Below, piece by piece: positions 49,760-60,919 of a DNA stretch of 64,000 bases. Under the pieces are notes generated by a model. The model was not told the origin of the DNA. It made no database searches and saw only the letters and a list, made by a program, of their open reading frames with translations. Numbering within the stretch: position 1 is the stretch's first letter; the number at the start of each line of letters is the position of its first letter. The position numbers were made by a program, and so were the translations under genes. The DNA comes from Pseudoscleropodium purum (lineage: Eukaryota; Streptophyta; Bryopsida; Hypnales; Brachytheciaceae), in the NCBI GenBank assembly GCA_963969395.1, contig OZ017795.1, forward strand, positions 33,027,063-33,091,062, in the 5' to 3' direction.

Positions 49760-50096
49760 CATACATGAGCTAGCTAAGTGATCCGCTCCATCTCATTCAT
49801 GATGAGGAGAGCACGTCCAGAGGAATCTACGAACAATGTAGATTGGGAGGTCCAAAAGGCAGAGAAAACAATCCCCATTGGATACACGAGCTAGCTAACT
49901 GATCCCTCTCATTCAAGTGCTCTATGATGAGGAGAGCACGTCCAGAGGAATCTACCAACTGTGTAGATGTGGAGGTCCAAAAGGCGGAAAAAAAACAATC
50001 CCCGTGGATACACGAGCTAATTGATCTCTCGTTCTCAAGTGCTCTATGATGAGGAGCACGTCCGTAGGAATCTAGGAACCGTGTTAGATGTGGAGG
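49760..50096. repeat. three tandem units of about 121-126 bp
   Basis: Units start at 49760, 49881 and 50007 (the third is incomplete, about 90 bp). Each contains GATACACGAGCTAG (or CATACATGAGCTAG), then ATGATGAGGAG, AGCACGTCC, GGAATCTA, a GTAGAT or TTAGAT arm, and GGAGG. The segment GAATCTAC..GTAGATT forms a short hairpin. It is kept in unit 2 and shortened in unit 3. Confidence 0.85.
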
Positions 50097-50344
50097 CTTG
50101 GATCAGAGCAAAAGTGGGGACTTGTTGGTTTGCTGTGCAACAAGCTAAGCTAGCGTGCACTCTTGGTTTACTGGTATTTGATTGCATTCTGATAGGGTTG
50201 GGGAAGAACCTGAAAAAACTGCAACGGCTCTTTTAGGAGGAGACCCGGGTAGCGAGACAGGTGGCGTGAATCAAGAGCCTGTTTGTTTTGAAGACTCAAA
50301 TATTTGAAGAAAGGAAAAAAAAATCAAGACAAGAGTGTAACTAA

Positions 50345-50660
50345 AGGTGGGTATCCAAAAAAAAACTGCCACTTTTGGCTACTATGTCTAGGTACTACTC
50401 CCTTTGTCTCAAAATAAGTTTGTGGTTTTTAGTGGGATTACCATAGATTTATTTTGAGACAAAGGAAATATTATTAGACTGGGTCAAGTTTTCCATTGAA
50501 TTTCTTGTTGAAATGTGAAAGTAGGTTCCAACACACCAAAGAATGCAACATTTTGATGCCATATGCAAAAGTTATGATAGGTCAAAGTGTTTTTGGTAGA
50601 GATTTTGAAATCATTTCTTTGACATAGGCATATATTGATTTTGGAAATGTATACGGAGCA
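50345..50660 (-). mobile_element. inverted copy of the AGGTGGGTAC-terminus repeat family with an inserted MITE
   Basis: The end AGGTGGGTATCC..AACTGCCACTTTTGG matches the right terminus of the copy at 52039-52314 read backwards. The internal blocks GGTTCCAACACACCAAAG and CATATGCAAAAGTTATGATAG are the inverted equivalents of family blocks. The far end (beyond about 50660) is missing. The element is interrupted at 50396-50470. Confidence 0.65.
50396..50470. mobile_element. Stowaway-like MITE (about 75 bp)
   Basis: Left end TACTCCCTTTGTCTCAAAAT followed by AAGT. Right end, on the other strand, TATTTCCTTTGTCTCAAAAT followed by AAAT. The inverted repeats of about 22 bp and the TA at each end match the Stowaway (Tc1/mariner-type) consensus CTCCCTCCGTCYCAAAATAA known from flowering plants. 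It has no coding capacity. It sits inside the repeat copy at 50345-50660, so it is the younger insertion. Confidence 0.8.
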
Positions 50661-52038
50661 GGGCTTTTATTTTTGGCAAAATTTCTCCAAACTATTAGAA
50701 ATCTGACCTATCTAGCTTCATCCCTCCCAAAACTGGCTTCTAGAGTGAAGCCAGCAGGGGGGACACTAGTCCAAAAAAAAAACCCTGGTACAGAGTGATG
50801 ATGAAGGTGGTTTTTGGTTAGTGGTACAGTTGAAGGCGGGGCCCTTATTAGGTTTGCTTTGCTTTGCTTTTGATTGGTAATGCTGCAAAGTTGCTTACAA
50901 TTGATTTGTATAGCAATGTAGGAGCCCCTATTTGTGTCACTATAAGTCATTATTATACATGGTTATCAAGTTTGAGAATTCATCCTCAAATATTTAACTA
51001 AACTTGGGACAACAAATTTGGTGAAATAATGCTTTAAAATGTGAATATTCCTTGGAAACAAATATTTTTACCATACAATTTTTTGTGTTGATAGGTTGGT
51101 AAATTAGTGTACATTTTAAACTTTCAAATCTACTCTACTAACACATTCTATTGAAGTTGGTGTGCAAATATTTGTAGTGGTGATGAAGTTATACAAATAG
51201 TCACACAATGCAAATAGGATCGCCTACCTTTTGTCGAGATGGGGAATGCAGTTTGTTGGTGTAGATTGCTCATGTGCATGGTGCAAAAGGTGCCTCTATA
51301 TTGGGCATTGAGTAGGCCTTGGAATTCTAAGGCCGGTCAATTTCAAACCTTGCGCACCTATACACACTTCATAAGTATGCACCTACAAAAGACAACTTCT
51401 ATAGAGAGCATCCTCAACGCGCTTGGTAAAATAGATGCGCCCATTTGATGGGAAAACTACTTGCCTTACTTTGGTATGAGATGTAAAATTCTAACAATTT
51501 TTTTCCACACATAAACAATCGCAATGAAAAGTGATCAAGGATTTACATTTCTAATAAAAATATGAATTCATTGCGAAATTTGAAGGGTGCAGCCCAACTA
51601 GACCAACAAAGTTTTCCTTTCAAAATTTTAGGTTAGAATGCAATGGCCACCATTTGGGCCAATCTACATCATCGTCATGTAGCCTCGATAGATACAATAG
51701 AGTGTTTCCAAACTATAGGATTGGGACTAAGTTGACAAAATTATATTAGAGAGGTTATTACATTAGTAAGAAAAGGCCATTTCATTAATGACTTTTGTAT
51801 GTAGGCTATGGTAGGATTGGGCAATCAATATTACCTTAGAAAGGTTCTATTATACATATTAAAGGACCTTTGTACAACCATGGTGGTTGTGACCAACAGG
51901 CCAACCAACCTATCAACAAATGAATGTGAAGACCCCCTTGTAGTTACATAAATGGATTTTGTTTATCTTCAATTCTTGGAAACCTACAACTTACTCAATA
52001 CAACTCCAAATCCCATGCTTCAACTTGCATTGTTTTTA

Positions 52039-52314
52039 AGGTAGGTACACCCAAATGTGCCATTGACCTTATACCGCCATCTACATTGGTTGTACATCTC
52101 CAAAATCAGGTCTATATCTATGTGGAAAAAACATTTTTAGAACCAAACTCTATTCCTTAATAACTTTTGCATACAATATCCAAATGCCACGTTCTCTGGT
52201 GTGTTGAAACCTCTTTTCACTTGCCAACAAGAACATATGAAAATCGGGTGACCAGTCTAAGAATAGGAAATAGGCTTCAGTAGCAAAAAGTGGCAGTTTT
52301 GGGAGTACCCACCT
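52039..52314 (+). mobile_element. full-length reference copy of the AGGTGGGTAC-terminus repeat family (276 bp)
   Basis: Left end AGGTAGGTACACCCAAATG then TGCCATT. Right end, on the other strand, AGGTGGGTACTCCCAAAAC then TGCCACTTTTT. These are terminal inverted repeats of about 30 bp. Inside are CACTTGCCAACAAGAA and an AGTCTAAGAATAGG block. It is a non-coding MITE-like element. The target duplication is unclear and the superfamily not assigned. Confidence 0.75.
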
Positions 52315-52584
52315 CAGATAAAGTTTGATTCAATCTTCGATCAACCCAAGTCACACTATATAATTTAACCCACACTTTAAAATGTTGGTTTTATGTCCAT
52401 CCGTCTGTGTACCCTCTCCGTCAAGATCAGACCGACTTCACTGGAGTGCTGTAAGTAAGTTAAAACCGTTCATCAGCTTTGTATGGAACTGAAATAAGTT
52501 GCAAGTTACATCAAAAGGAGCAGCACTGCTTTCCACACATCAGTACTTACTGATTTCTGTTTCCGCCTTTCACTGTCCCATGGT

Positions 52585-52780
52585 GGGGAAGTGTGGTACA
52601 ATCTCGGGGCCATCGGGCCCGGGCCGGGCCTGGCACTCTCATCAGTAATCACCAATAGATGGGGCACGAGCACAATAACAAAAATTTGTCAGAATCTACA
52701 AAGGCAGGCCATTGCAGAATGTCAGACAAAAATAAGGGGTCGCAAATTAAAGGCAGGCAGGTGGGCAGGAGTTTATATTA
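52585..52780. other. small GC-rich island, no recognised gene
   Basis: A patch with GGCCCGGGCC and neighbouring GC-rich words in otherwise AT-rich DNA, next to a 64-codon frame with no recognisable content. I cannot assign a role. Confidence 0.3.
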
Positions 52781-53034
52781 ATTAGTGTGGGCAGGCTCCA
52801 AGTTATCCGGTGCCATTAGATTTTACCATGTTCTAGACAAAAGTCAGTTATGGAATGGGTGGGAGGTCAATGCCTGCACCTTGATTTGGTGCACAGTGTT
52901 TCCACACAATTACTGTGGACCAAGGTAATTCCAAGGAATGATAAAAGTGCCCATTTTCAGAGTGGAAAGTTGATTAATTTGGGGGAGGTTGAGCTCGTTC
53001 AAATGTTTTTCAGTTGAGGTTTTTCTTGGAAAGG

Positions 53035-53260
53035 CAAGTCGAATTGGCATCTAACTTAACCCAAGTTGTTTCATGTTTTTTTGAGCTTCATGGAATTAGT
53101 TATGGATTTTCGAAGTTGAAATGTGGTGATCAATAAAAGTGTCCACTTCATGAAACATACACTATAATTTATACATTGTTGGTGCAATGAGAAAAATAAA
53201 AATGTACCTTTGCATTAGAAGATGTGTTTAGAGTTTAAGTACTTTAATCATAAATTTCCG
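53035..53260 (+). repeat. diverged repeat related to 1575-1770
   Basis: Shared blocks in order: TTGGCATCTA, AGTTGTTTCATGTTTTTT or AGTAGTTTCATATTTTTT, TTCATGG.ATTAGT, GAAGTTG.AA, and ACCTTTG.ATTAGA.GATG. A weaker third copy lies near 60640-60840. Confidence 0.55.
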
Positions 53261-54249
53261 TCCATAGTATAGTGATTTTAGAATGTGAAGAGTTTCTATG
53301 AGATCCTACACCAAAGTTGATCTAAGCCTCGATATGCCGGCTAGAATACAAATTGTTTATAAAAATATGATATAAAATACACCGATAGACCAATAGTTCT
53401 ACAATAAACATCTTTCATTTGGATGCCATCTTGTTATCTAAACCTCATTAAGACCAAATAATACACCACTATATACAAACGATACATGACTATTTTGTAG
53501 CTTCCGAAATGTGTAGGAGGTGCAATAACATTCAAATCAGAATTCTCATGTGCCAATGGATTCAACTCAACACAAATACAAAATTTTGTCAATATAATTG
53601 AGGTATACACACAAAAACAACCACATTGTGGTTTAAAATCTGAACATGTGGAACAACCAAAGAGATGACACAATGGACTCTTTGAACTTTAGCAAGAAGC
53701 TGATTCTCCATAGGTTGGTACGTAGTTATCCTTGCTGCACGTGCCTCCGTTTTTTTAAAAATTTTCCCTTAAGAAGAACTTACAAAGTTAATTCCAAATT
53801 AATTTCCAATCGCACCGTCATCGTCGGTTGTCCCTTTTTGACAACCATGATTGCCCGGGACTCATTCTAACTTACAGATAAGTTATATCTTACACGTTCA
53901 GATGAAAATGACGGGCAATGATGCACAGAATGACAGATGGCCTCCAAAAGGGGGGACGTAATGCAAGTTCACATCACATTCATTTTGGGCTAATCGCCAA
54001 GTTGATCGAGAAGGGCCAGCTGCAAAGATCATGTTACTCATCTCGGATACCGATGGACCACCAGTGTTTTTGTTACCCACCTGGCCTTACACCCTGGCTG
54101 TACAGTTTCACACTCTTACTAACTTTAGGTTGTGTTATATATGCTTGACTAGTATGACCTGTGCCGTTGCTAGGATTGAAATAAAAATAAAAGTATTTTT
54201 ATAATTTTTTAACTGATAAAAACTTCGAGATTCAGTCATTTTCACACCC

Positions 54250-54340
54250 TAGGTTTGAACGTCACGAATAAAAGCCTGTGCACCCCTCCTTGCTGAGGGT
54301 TTTCTGATGGTATCAAGAATGTGACTTGGGGACACACGGT
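54250..54340 (-). repeat. diverged repeat, minus-strand copy (partner at 34085-34180)
   Basis: Read on the minus strand it shares TGTGTCCCCAAGTC, ATTCTTGATACCATCAG, a GGGGTGCA block and a GTTCAAACC-type end with the partner. Conservation over about 90 bp is higher than in the surrounding DNA. Confidence 0.5.
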
Positions 54341-54779
54341 GCGGGAGATCTCAACATAACAAACCAAACCAACAAACAACCTAACTTAAGGTATGGATAG
54401 TATTGAACTTAGGGGGAACACAATCACCCGTTTAAGGACCAAGGCACATTTTGGACAACAATTGCCAAAAACTGACAATTTTAGGATAGCAAGAAGAAAA
54501 AAAGTTTCTTTTTTCAAAATTCAACCATACAAATTTGTACTATGGTAGAACCACCCATTATCAACCAAAGACCCATAGCCAACTTGTATGGTTGAAAATA
54601 GTTGCAACCAAGGCTAGAACAAATTTCTAATCAAAGTGTAGAATGTGCTTTTCCTCCTTTTCAAATTTGGGACTAATCAAGTCATGGAAATTTACATTGC
54701 TTTATGTTGCTCCATAACATATGTTGAATCTCCAAAGTAGTCGACTAAGGATGGTTCTACCATGGAATTATCTAAGAAT

Positions 54780-55450
54780 GTGTAAATTTTTTTAGAAACT
54801 CTGACCACACATATTGAAAGATTATAACATTTGAAATTAGAATTTTTTTTTCTAACCTTGCATGAGAGGGCCGGTAGACTCTAACTCCTCCTAAAGTGAT
54901 GTTTTTATAATATACACGGTTCTTTTTTTACATTTTCATCTTATACCATATTACCATATCAGTTGCATAACAACCAAATTTTAGAATTATTGGAGTAGGA
55001 TTTTTTAAGGCAATTAAATGTCCAATTTCCTCCAAAAAAAATGGGCAACTTCAACCCTATAGAAAAAGGGAATAAATGTATTAAAAAATGCCAAACTGTA
55101 ATGATGGCTCTACACATTGGTGCCACGATGTTTCCAAAACCTCATTTCATCCATTGTGTAGAGACAACACATACAAAAAATTGCATACAAAAATTACTTG
55201 TTCAAAATTGTATCTCAAGCTTGGCCTCATTCAATTTGGACCCCTAAAATGAAGGAGCCACAAAACTTAAAACCTTCTTGAAAGAAAGGCCACATAACTA
55301 TTTGTTTGAAAACAAAAATAAACATTGTATTGGAGTTTTGTACATGTTGTTCAAGCTACCCTTAAAATTTAGGGTAGCATAACTTTTGATTTGGGCACTT
55401 GATCGGAAAAACAAAATTATATTCCTACTAATAGGGTACATGTTCACACT
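54780..55450 (+). repeat. diverged repeat related to 47280-47870
   Basis: Blocks are listed under the partner. The end near 55330-55410 (TACATGTTGTTCAAGCTACC, then GATTTGGGCACTTGATC) is the best-conserved part and is shared with 1845-1960. Confidence 0.45.
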
Positions 55451-56338
55451 TTGTGTCAAAAATTTAAGAACATCCATAAAAAAATGACTTGAGACACACC
55501 TACCCAAGATTGCATGCGTTTGTTCAATGGTCATTTGGTACTTTAGATATTTAAATTAAATTTTAGTTATCTATATATCATATTAATATGTAAATAATTC
55601 AAAATCACTAAGTTCTCAATTCTTTTGTTTATTTAGATTCATTTGAAATATGAGAAAGTTGTATGGAACAACCTAACATGACATTCTAAAATTGCATATG
55701 TGAGTCATCAAAATAATTTTAAGTATTTTAAATCTTTTGACAACATACTCAAAAATTTAAGGTTTGTTTTTTAGAGAATTTTTAGGAAAACTCCTCCAAT
55801 ACTCAACGGGGAGTGCTAGCATGTGAGTATAAAAACTATAAGTCCATGAACCTAAGAGTTTATATTATAGACATATTCTATGATTATAGGTGTGTACGTT
55901 AAAAGTCTCTATATTATAAACCCTTTTCATGTTATGGTGTACCTACATTAGATGTATACATGTTATAAATACCTTCAAATGGTTGTAGGTATATACCTAT
56001 CATACAACTAGGTTCAAGGCTTGTAGGCTTATGTTTCTAAACTCAAGCACTAGCATCATTGATACTCAACTACATGTGAACTTCTTTGGTATCCTTCTCT
56101 TTGTCTTCAAAAGAAGCATCTATCACTCTAAGTTGAATTTTGAATTAAAATTTTAACTTATAGTTTTGCATTGGAAAGTTTGATAATTTTTTTGAATAGT
56201 TTCTTTGAAGTTGCCAATGGACTTAAAGAGAGAAAAAGCTCATCATTTATTGGTCATTTGAACAAGTTACATGATGTGTACTTAAAAAAAATTTTGAAAT
56301 CCAAATTAGGGGAGCCCTCCCAAGACCTCAATCATCTC

Positions 56339-56936
56339 TTAAACCCTAAAGGACTATAAAGCTACCTTGTGACTTTTGCAACTACATTAATAGAAAATTC
56401 AATATGCTAATGCACTAATAGCTTGTGAACAACAAAGAGATCCTAAATGATTTTTTTTATTGAATTTGTTGGTGCAATCTGATCGAGAAATGATCAGGTA
56501 TGAAGTTTCTGGTGAATTTCTTGAGAATAGAAAAGATACTATGGCTACTACTTCACATCCTCATATCTTTTTTTCTTCACCTTAAAATTATTTGAAAAAA
56601 TTACACATCAATATCATGATGATGTGTGCATATGGAAAAAAAATTAGAGCTTTTGGAGTGCTTTTGAGCATTCTGATTTCAACATTCCATTTTAGGGTAT
56701 GTACAAATTATTGCCTAATCAAACATCTTTCATTAATCTTGTCAATGGTGATGTTTTCTAAAAAACTATGCAATTTTGATGATATTTCTTTCAAAGGAAA
56801 GCTACATAAGTCTTCTTTCATTTCAATAATGGTGATTATCAAAGTTATTCCATGCAAATGAGTAATTATGCTTGTTACAAGTGCTAGTCAAAAAATAGGA
56901 GCTATACTCAAACACCTTTGGTCCTTTTGAGGTTAA
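56339..56936. mobile_element. TTAA-flanked inverted-repeat element, 598 bp
   Basis: Left end TTAA plus ACCCTAAAGGACTATAAAG. Right end, on the other strand, TTAA plus CCTCAAAAGGACCAAAGG. The AAAGGAC core is shared by both ends and close to the termini at 43293 and 45167. The only frame inside (56592-56861, 89 codons) has no recognisable content. Confidence 0.55.
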
Positions 56937-58739
56937 GGGTTAAAGATTAAAAATAGAATCAAAGCCAAGAATTATCGTTTATGTTAGCTATAGACTTATG
57001 CCACCTCTTCCTTAAGAAGACCATTTATACATGGTTATCTTTCAAATTAAAAGGACCTTCTATATACAACTAATTATATGTAGGTGTATAGATGCTTAGA
57101 AAATACTTTGCAATCATATATTATTAAATCAAGTTTGTAACTTTTGAAAGTTGAATGCTACAAGACCATAAGTGATATGTTTATTTAAAAAAATTTGCAA
57201 ACCTCTAGAATTCTTTTGAATATTTTGACAAAATTGTACTGAATCTTTATCATAGTTGTAGAAACATTTTCATTAAAATCTCCAAATATGAAAATTTAGG
57301 AAAGCAATTACAAGATCTTGAAGTTACCTTTTTAAAGACCAATCTCAAAAATTTATTGCCTTACTTTCCAATGGATTTAATTGTCATGAAGTTCAATTAT
57401 AGGATATTTTTTAGGGAATCTTTTTCTACTATGAAGTTCTAGGCACAAAAGTTTATAAAAATTAGATACCCACCTTATTGCTTTTAGCAATTTAAAGATC
57501 ACTTTTAATTCAAATTGACCATATTTAACTCAATAATTGTAATTATCAGTAAAACTCAAAATCTTGACAAATTTAATGTTGCAAGTATAGGTAGTGGCAA
57601 AAAGATCTAGCATATGTAAAATAATAAAAACTCTTACATCCTACATGATCTTAGTAGAATAACAATGACCAAATTTTGATTTTGAAGAATTTAAGGGATT
57701 AATGTTTGCATAAAAATAGCATGAAGAGTAAGAAATATGACATTCTCCCATTTTAGACGAGTTTTCTTTTCTACCAATATACTAAACACAACAATAACTA
57801 TAAAATTATGCTTAAAGTACAACTGTAACTATGTAGTATATTTTCAAATAAGTGGTAGTTGTAAAATATAATAGTTTGAATAGATAGTCACCTTAATATA
57901 CAATGTCCACCAATGCTAAAGGGGTCCTTTTTGCATTCTTCCAAATGTAAGACCCCTCTAAACAATAAAAAAGCAATTAGAAAGCATTCTAATAAGGTTA
58001 CTCCACCTATAATCCCTTAGAATCAAGCAAAAGTCACTCTAATCAAGTAACTCTACATGCAATGCATTAGAGCTCAGTCAACCAACAATGACAAAAATAG
58101 AACAAAATAGAACTTATGTATAGTGAAAAAATAGAATTCAGTTTTTATTTGACATAACAACATTAATAAAATTGGCTTTAAAAGCTTCAACATCATACTA
58201 TAGACAATCTTGTTTGTCATTTTTTGGATCCAATTCTAAAGTTAAATTTAAAAAAAATGTAGTTTTTGATCTAATGAAAAATAATGAAATTTAAACTTGT
58301 GTTAGGACCTATAATTAAAGACTTGGATTGCAAATAGGAAAGATCAAAGTTTTAAACTAATTTTAACCAATTTTTTATCATTAAAGATTATTAACCCAAA
58401 CAATTGTCCTTGTTTTACAACTCCTTGCGTATAAAATATCACAATTCATTAATGTCAATAAGACAATCAATCATTTTGGAAAGAAAATTTGTATTTATCT
58501 TTATCTTTGATTTTGGTTTAGAATTACCTTTTAGAGGTTCCAAACACAAACTATTATTATTATTATTTATAAGAACATATTTTTGAAACCATCAAAACAA
58601 TAAAAAATAAACCAAATATGTAAAGTTTATGAAATTTTTTGTAATAATTCTAAGTATATGACCAACTATTTAAAATTTAGATATACAATAAAATAAATAT
58701 GACTAGAAGATCCTTTTTGTAGTTTAACTTGTAAAGACA
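56937..58739. other. AT-rich intergenic region, no supported gene
   Basis: No gene-like frame, RNA gene or paired repeat that I can support. Confidence 0.55.
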
Positions 58740-59335
58740 TTGCGGACCTAAAACATCTAATGGATGACTTCACTATTAATATTAGAAACAAAAATGCACT
58801 TATTAGTTCAATAATAGGGATATTTTGGTGACTACCTTGGTCATGGAAGGCATGTTCTTCTAAGATTAATCCTATGTTGCCATTGCAAATACTAAATGTT
58901 CAATAAATTATAGAGAATTCTAAGATGATAGACAAAAATGCAAACGTTCATCCTTGGAATTTTGTATGTTAAAAACGTCTTGCACAATATTTTGACCTCC
59001 GATGCATATATATATAGATTGTAAACAAATGATTCATACAAGTACTCCAAAAGATGATTTCTACAATAACAAGCTCAATGTTCCAAGATCAACCCTATAA
59101 TAGCATGACAATCCAAAAGTGTCTAATGAATGATAGAGAATCCTTCTATGTTCTATGATAGAAGTGTAGATGTTCATCCTTGGAATTTTGTGTGAAAAAG
59201 GGAGGCCTTTGCACAATAGTTTGACCTCCAATGAGTGCTCTTGGTTTGTTTTAAGCAAATGATTCATATAGTACCTAAAAGGATAATTTCCATGGTGACC
59301 AACTGACCGTTCCAAGGTTAAAGATTAATGCCCCA
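58740..59335 (+). repeat. tandem repeat, unit about 223 bp
   Basis: Two units begin TAGAGAAT at 58911 and 59134, preceded by a partial unit from about 58740. Shared blocks are GTTCATCCTTGGAATTTTGT, GCACAATA.TTTGACCTCC, CAAATGATTCATA and GTTCCAAG. A related single copy lies at 41145-41320. Confidence 0.7.
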
Positions 59336-60919
59336 ATTCAATTAAAATAGAAATTGACACTCTTAACTCTATGATGAGGCCATCACCGCATTTCTCAACC
59401 ACCTTGAGGCCAAAATAATGTCATGCCAATCCAGAGTCCTAATAACTTGACCCAACAGGACTCTGCAGTTGTGATAGAGGTTGTTTTTCTTTTAATAGAA
59501 TAGAATCCACTCCTTCCAGAGCAGTCCAAGCCATGCATGATCTGTGCAATATCATAGGGCATAAAACATCTTGGTGAGCGGTTGGGATTAAAAACATGGA
59601 AAAGAACAGGTTAAGTTGTATGACAACAGGTACGGCAAAAACGAAATATCAGGCCAATCTCACATTCTGGAATCCCTCGTCCACCCTAGTTTTCCTGAGT
59701 AGAATACTTGTCATCAATGAATATTTAAAGAAATGGTTATGATAAGGTCAAGGAAAGCACATGCTGGAAACTCAAAAAGGTTTCTTTCTTTTTGCAGGAA
59801 ATGAACAAGTGGCAAGTCAGACAAAGAGCCTCTAGAGACTAAAGTGCACCTCTGTAGGGCTACTGTGCTCAAAAGCATACTGCGCAAGATCTTCCATAAG
59901 GGACAAGTTGGACTCCTCCCTTGGGGCCCAACCGCAACTCTCCTCCCGTTCTCAGTCCCTCTACAAATCAAATATATTAGGTTGGATAATCATTTCAATG
60001 GAAAAAAACTCGTAAATATCAACCGTCAACACATACTGTACTCCGTCACAACCGCTCTAGAACAATCAAATATATCAGATTGGATAACCATTCCAACGAA
60101 ATCCATAAAAAATCAACATCAATCCATACTCACAAAAATACCTACTCAAAACCACTACTCATTGGAGTACTCAAAACCAACAAACTAAAAAAACTAACAC
60201 TTTGTACTTGAATCAGCCACATCAAATGTACAACAAGAATACACAATATTGGTTTTGGGTGCACTGGTAATTTTGGGTATACATACCTTATTCAAGGCAA
60301 GTTGAAGATATGACCTATGTGCATGGGGCAGGAATTAAATTTGAATTTAATTGATTGTAGCTAAGACATAACGTTGTTACTGACTAATCTGTGTGAATGG
60401 GATGTCTTTGGTAAATGGTGTAGATGAGAGACAGGTAACTTTTGGTCTTTGTTTGTTTAACGCTTACACGTCACAGCTAGACTCTGGGGCTAACTTTCAG
60501 TGTATTTTCAAAAACTGTGAGGTTTACGAGTTAAGGTTTAGTCTAACAACTACGAAATATTCAACCATTTACTAGCATTTGCTTGGAGGAGCTTCTAGGC
60601 TTTCTAAATTTGCTTGAAAATTTCACAAAGGAGCAAAAAAAAAACTCAAGTTGTTTCATGACTTTGGAGCAGTACTGAATTAGTACAGATACTTTGAATT
60701 TCGTAATGCAAATTTCCTAAAACCACCGACACATGCGGTTCTTTTAAATGTATGCATGCAGAGTGCTTAGTTTAAGGAGCCACTCGGAATTGTGAAACTT
60801 ACCTTGGTAGTATAGTAAAATAAAAAAGGATTTATGACATCAAATTCCAGTACAATTCTGGTAAGAATCTGATAAGAACTGCTGGTGATGTTACACCTTT
60901 ATTTGAAAAAGAATTGGCT
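59336..60919. other. intergenic region downstream of the DEG8-like gene
   Basis: No supported gene. A patch near 59740-60180 is somewhat GC-richer with frames of 85-114 codons on both strands and no recognisable domain. The 3'UTR of the DEG8-like gene should lie just below 60920. Confidence 0.5.

Noticed and set aside
49800..50070. Hammerhead-ribozyme-like core (ATGATGAGGAG..GGAAT) in the 121-126-bp tandem repeat
   Set aside because: The required CTGATGA and GAAA core boxes are not both present, and no matching stems I and III are visible.
59714..60188. Overlapping sense and antisense ORFs of 85 and 114 codons
   Set aside because: They mirror each other, lack a recognisable domain and have no splice context; the composition is only slightly raised.
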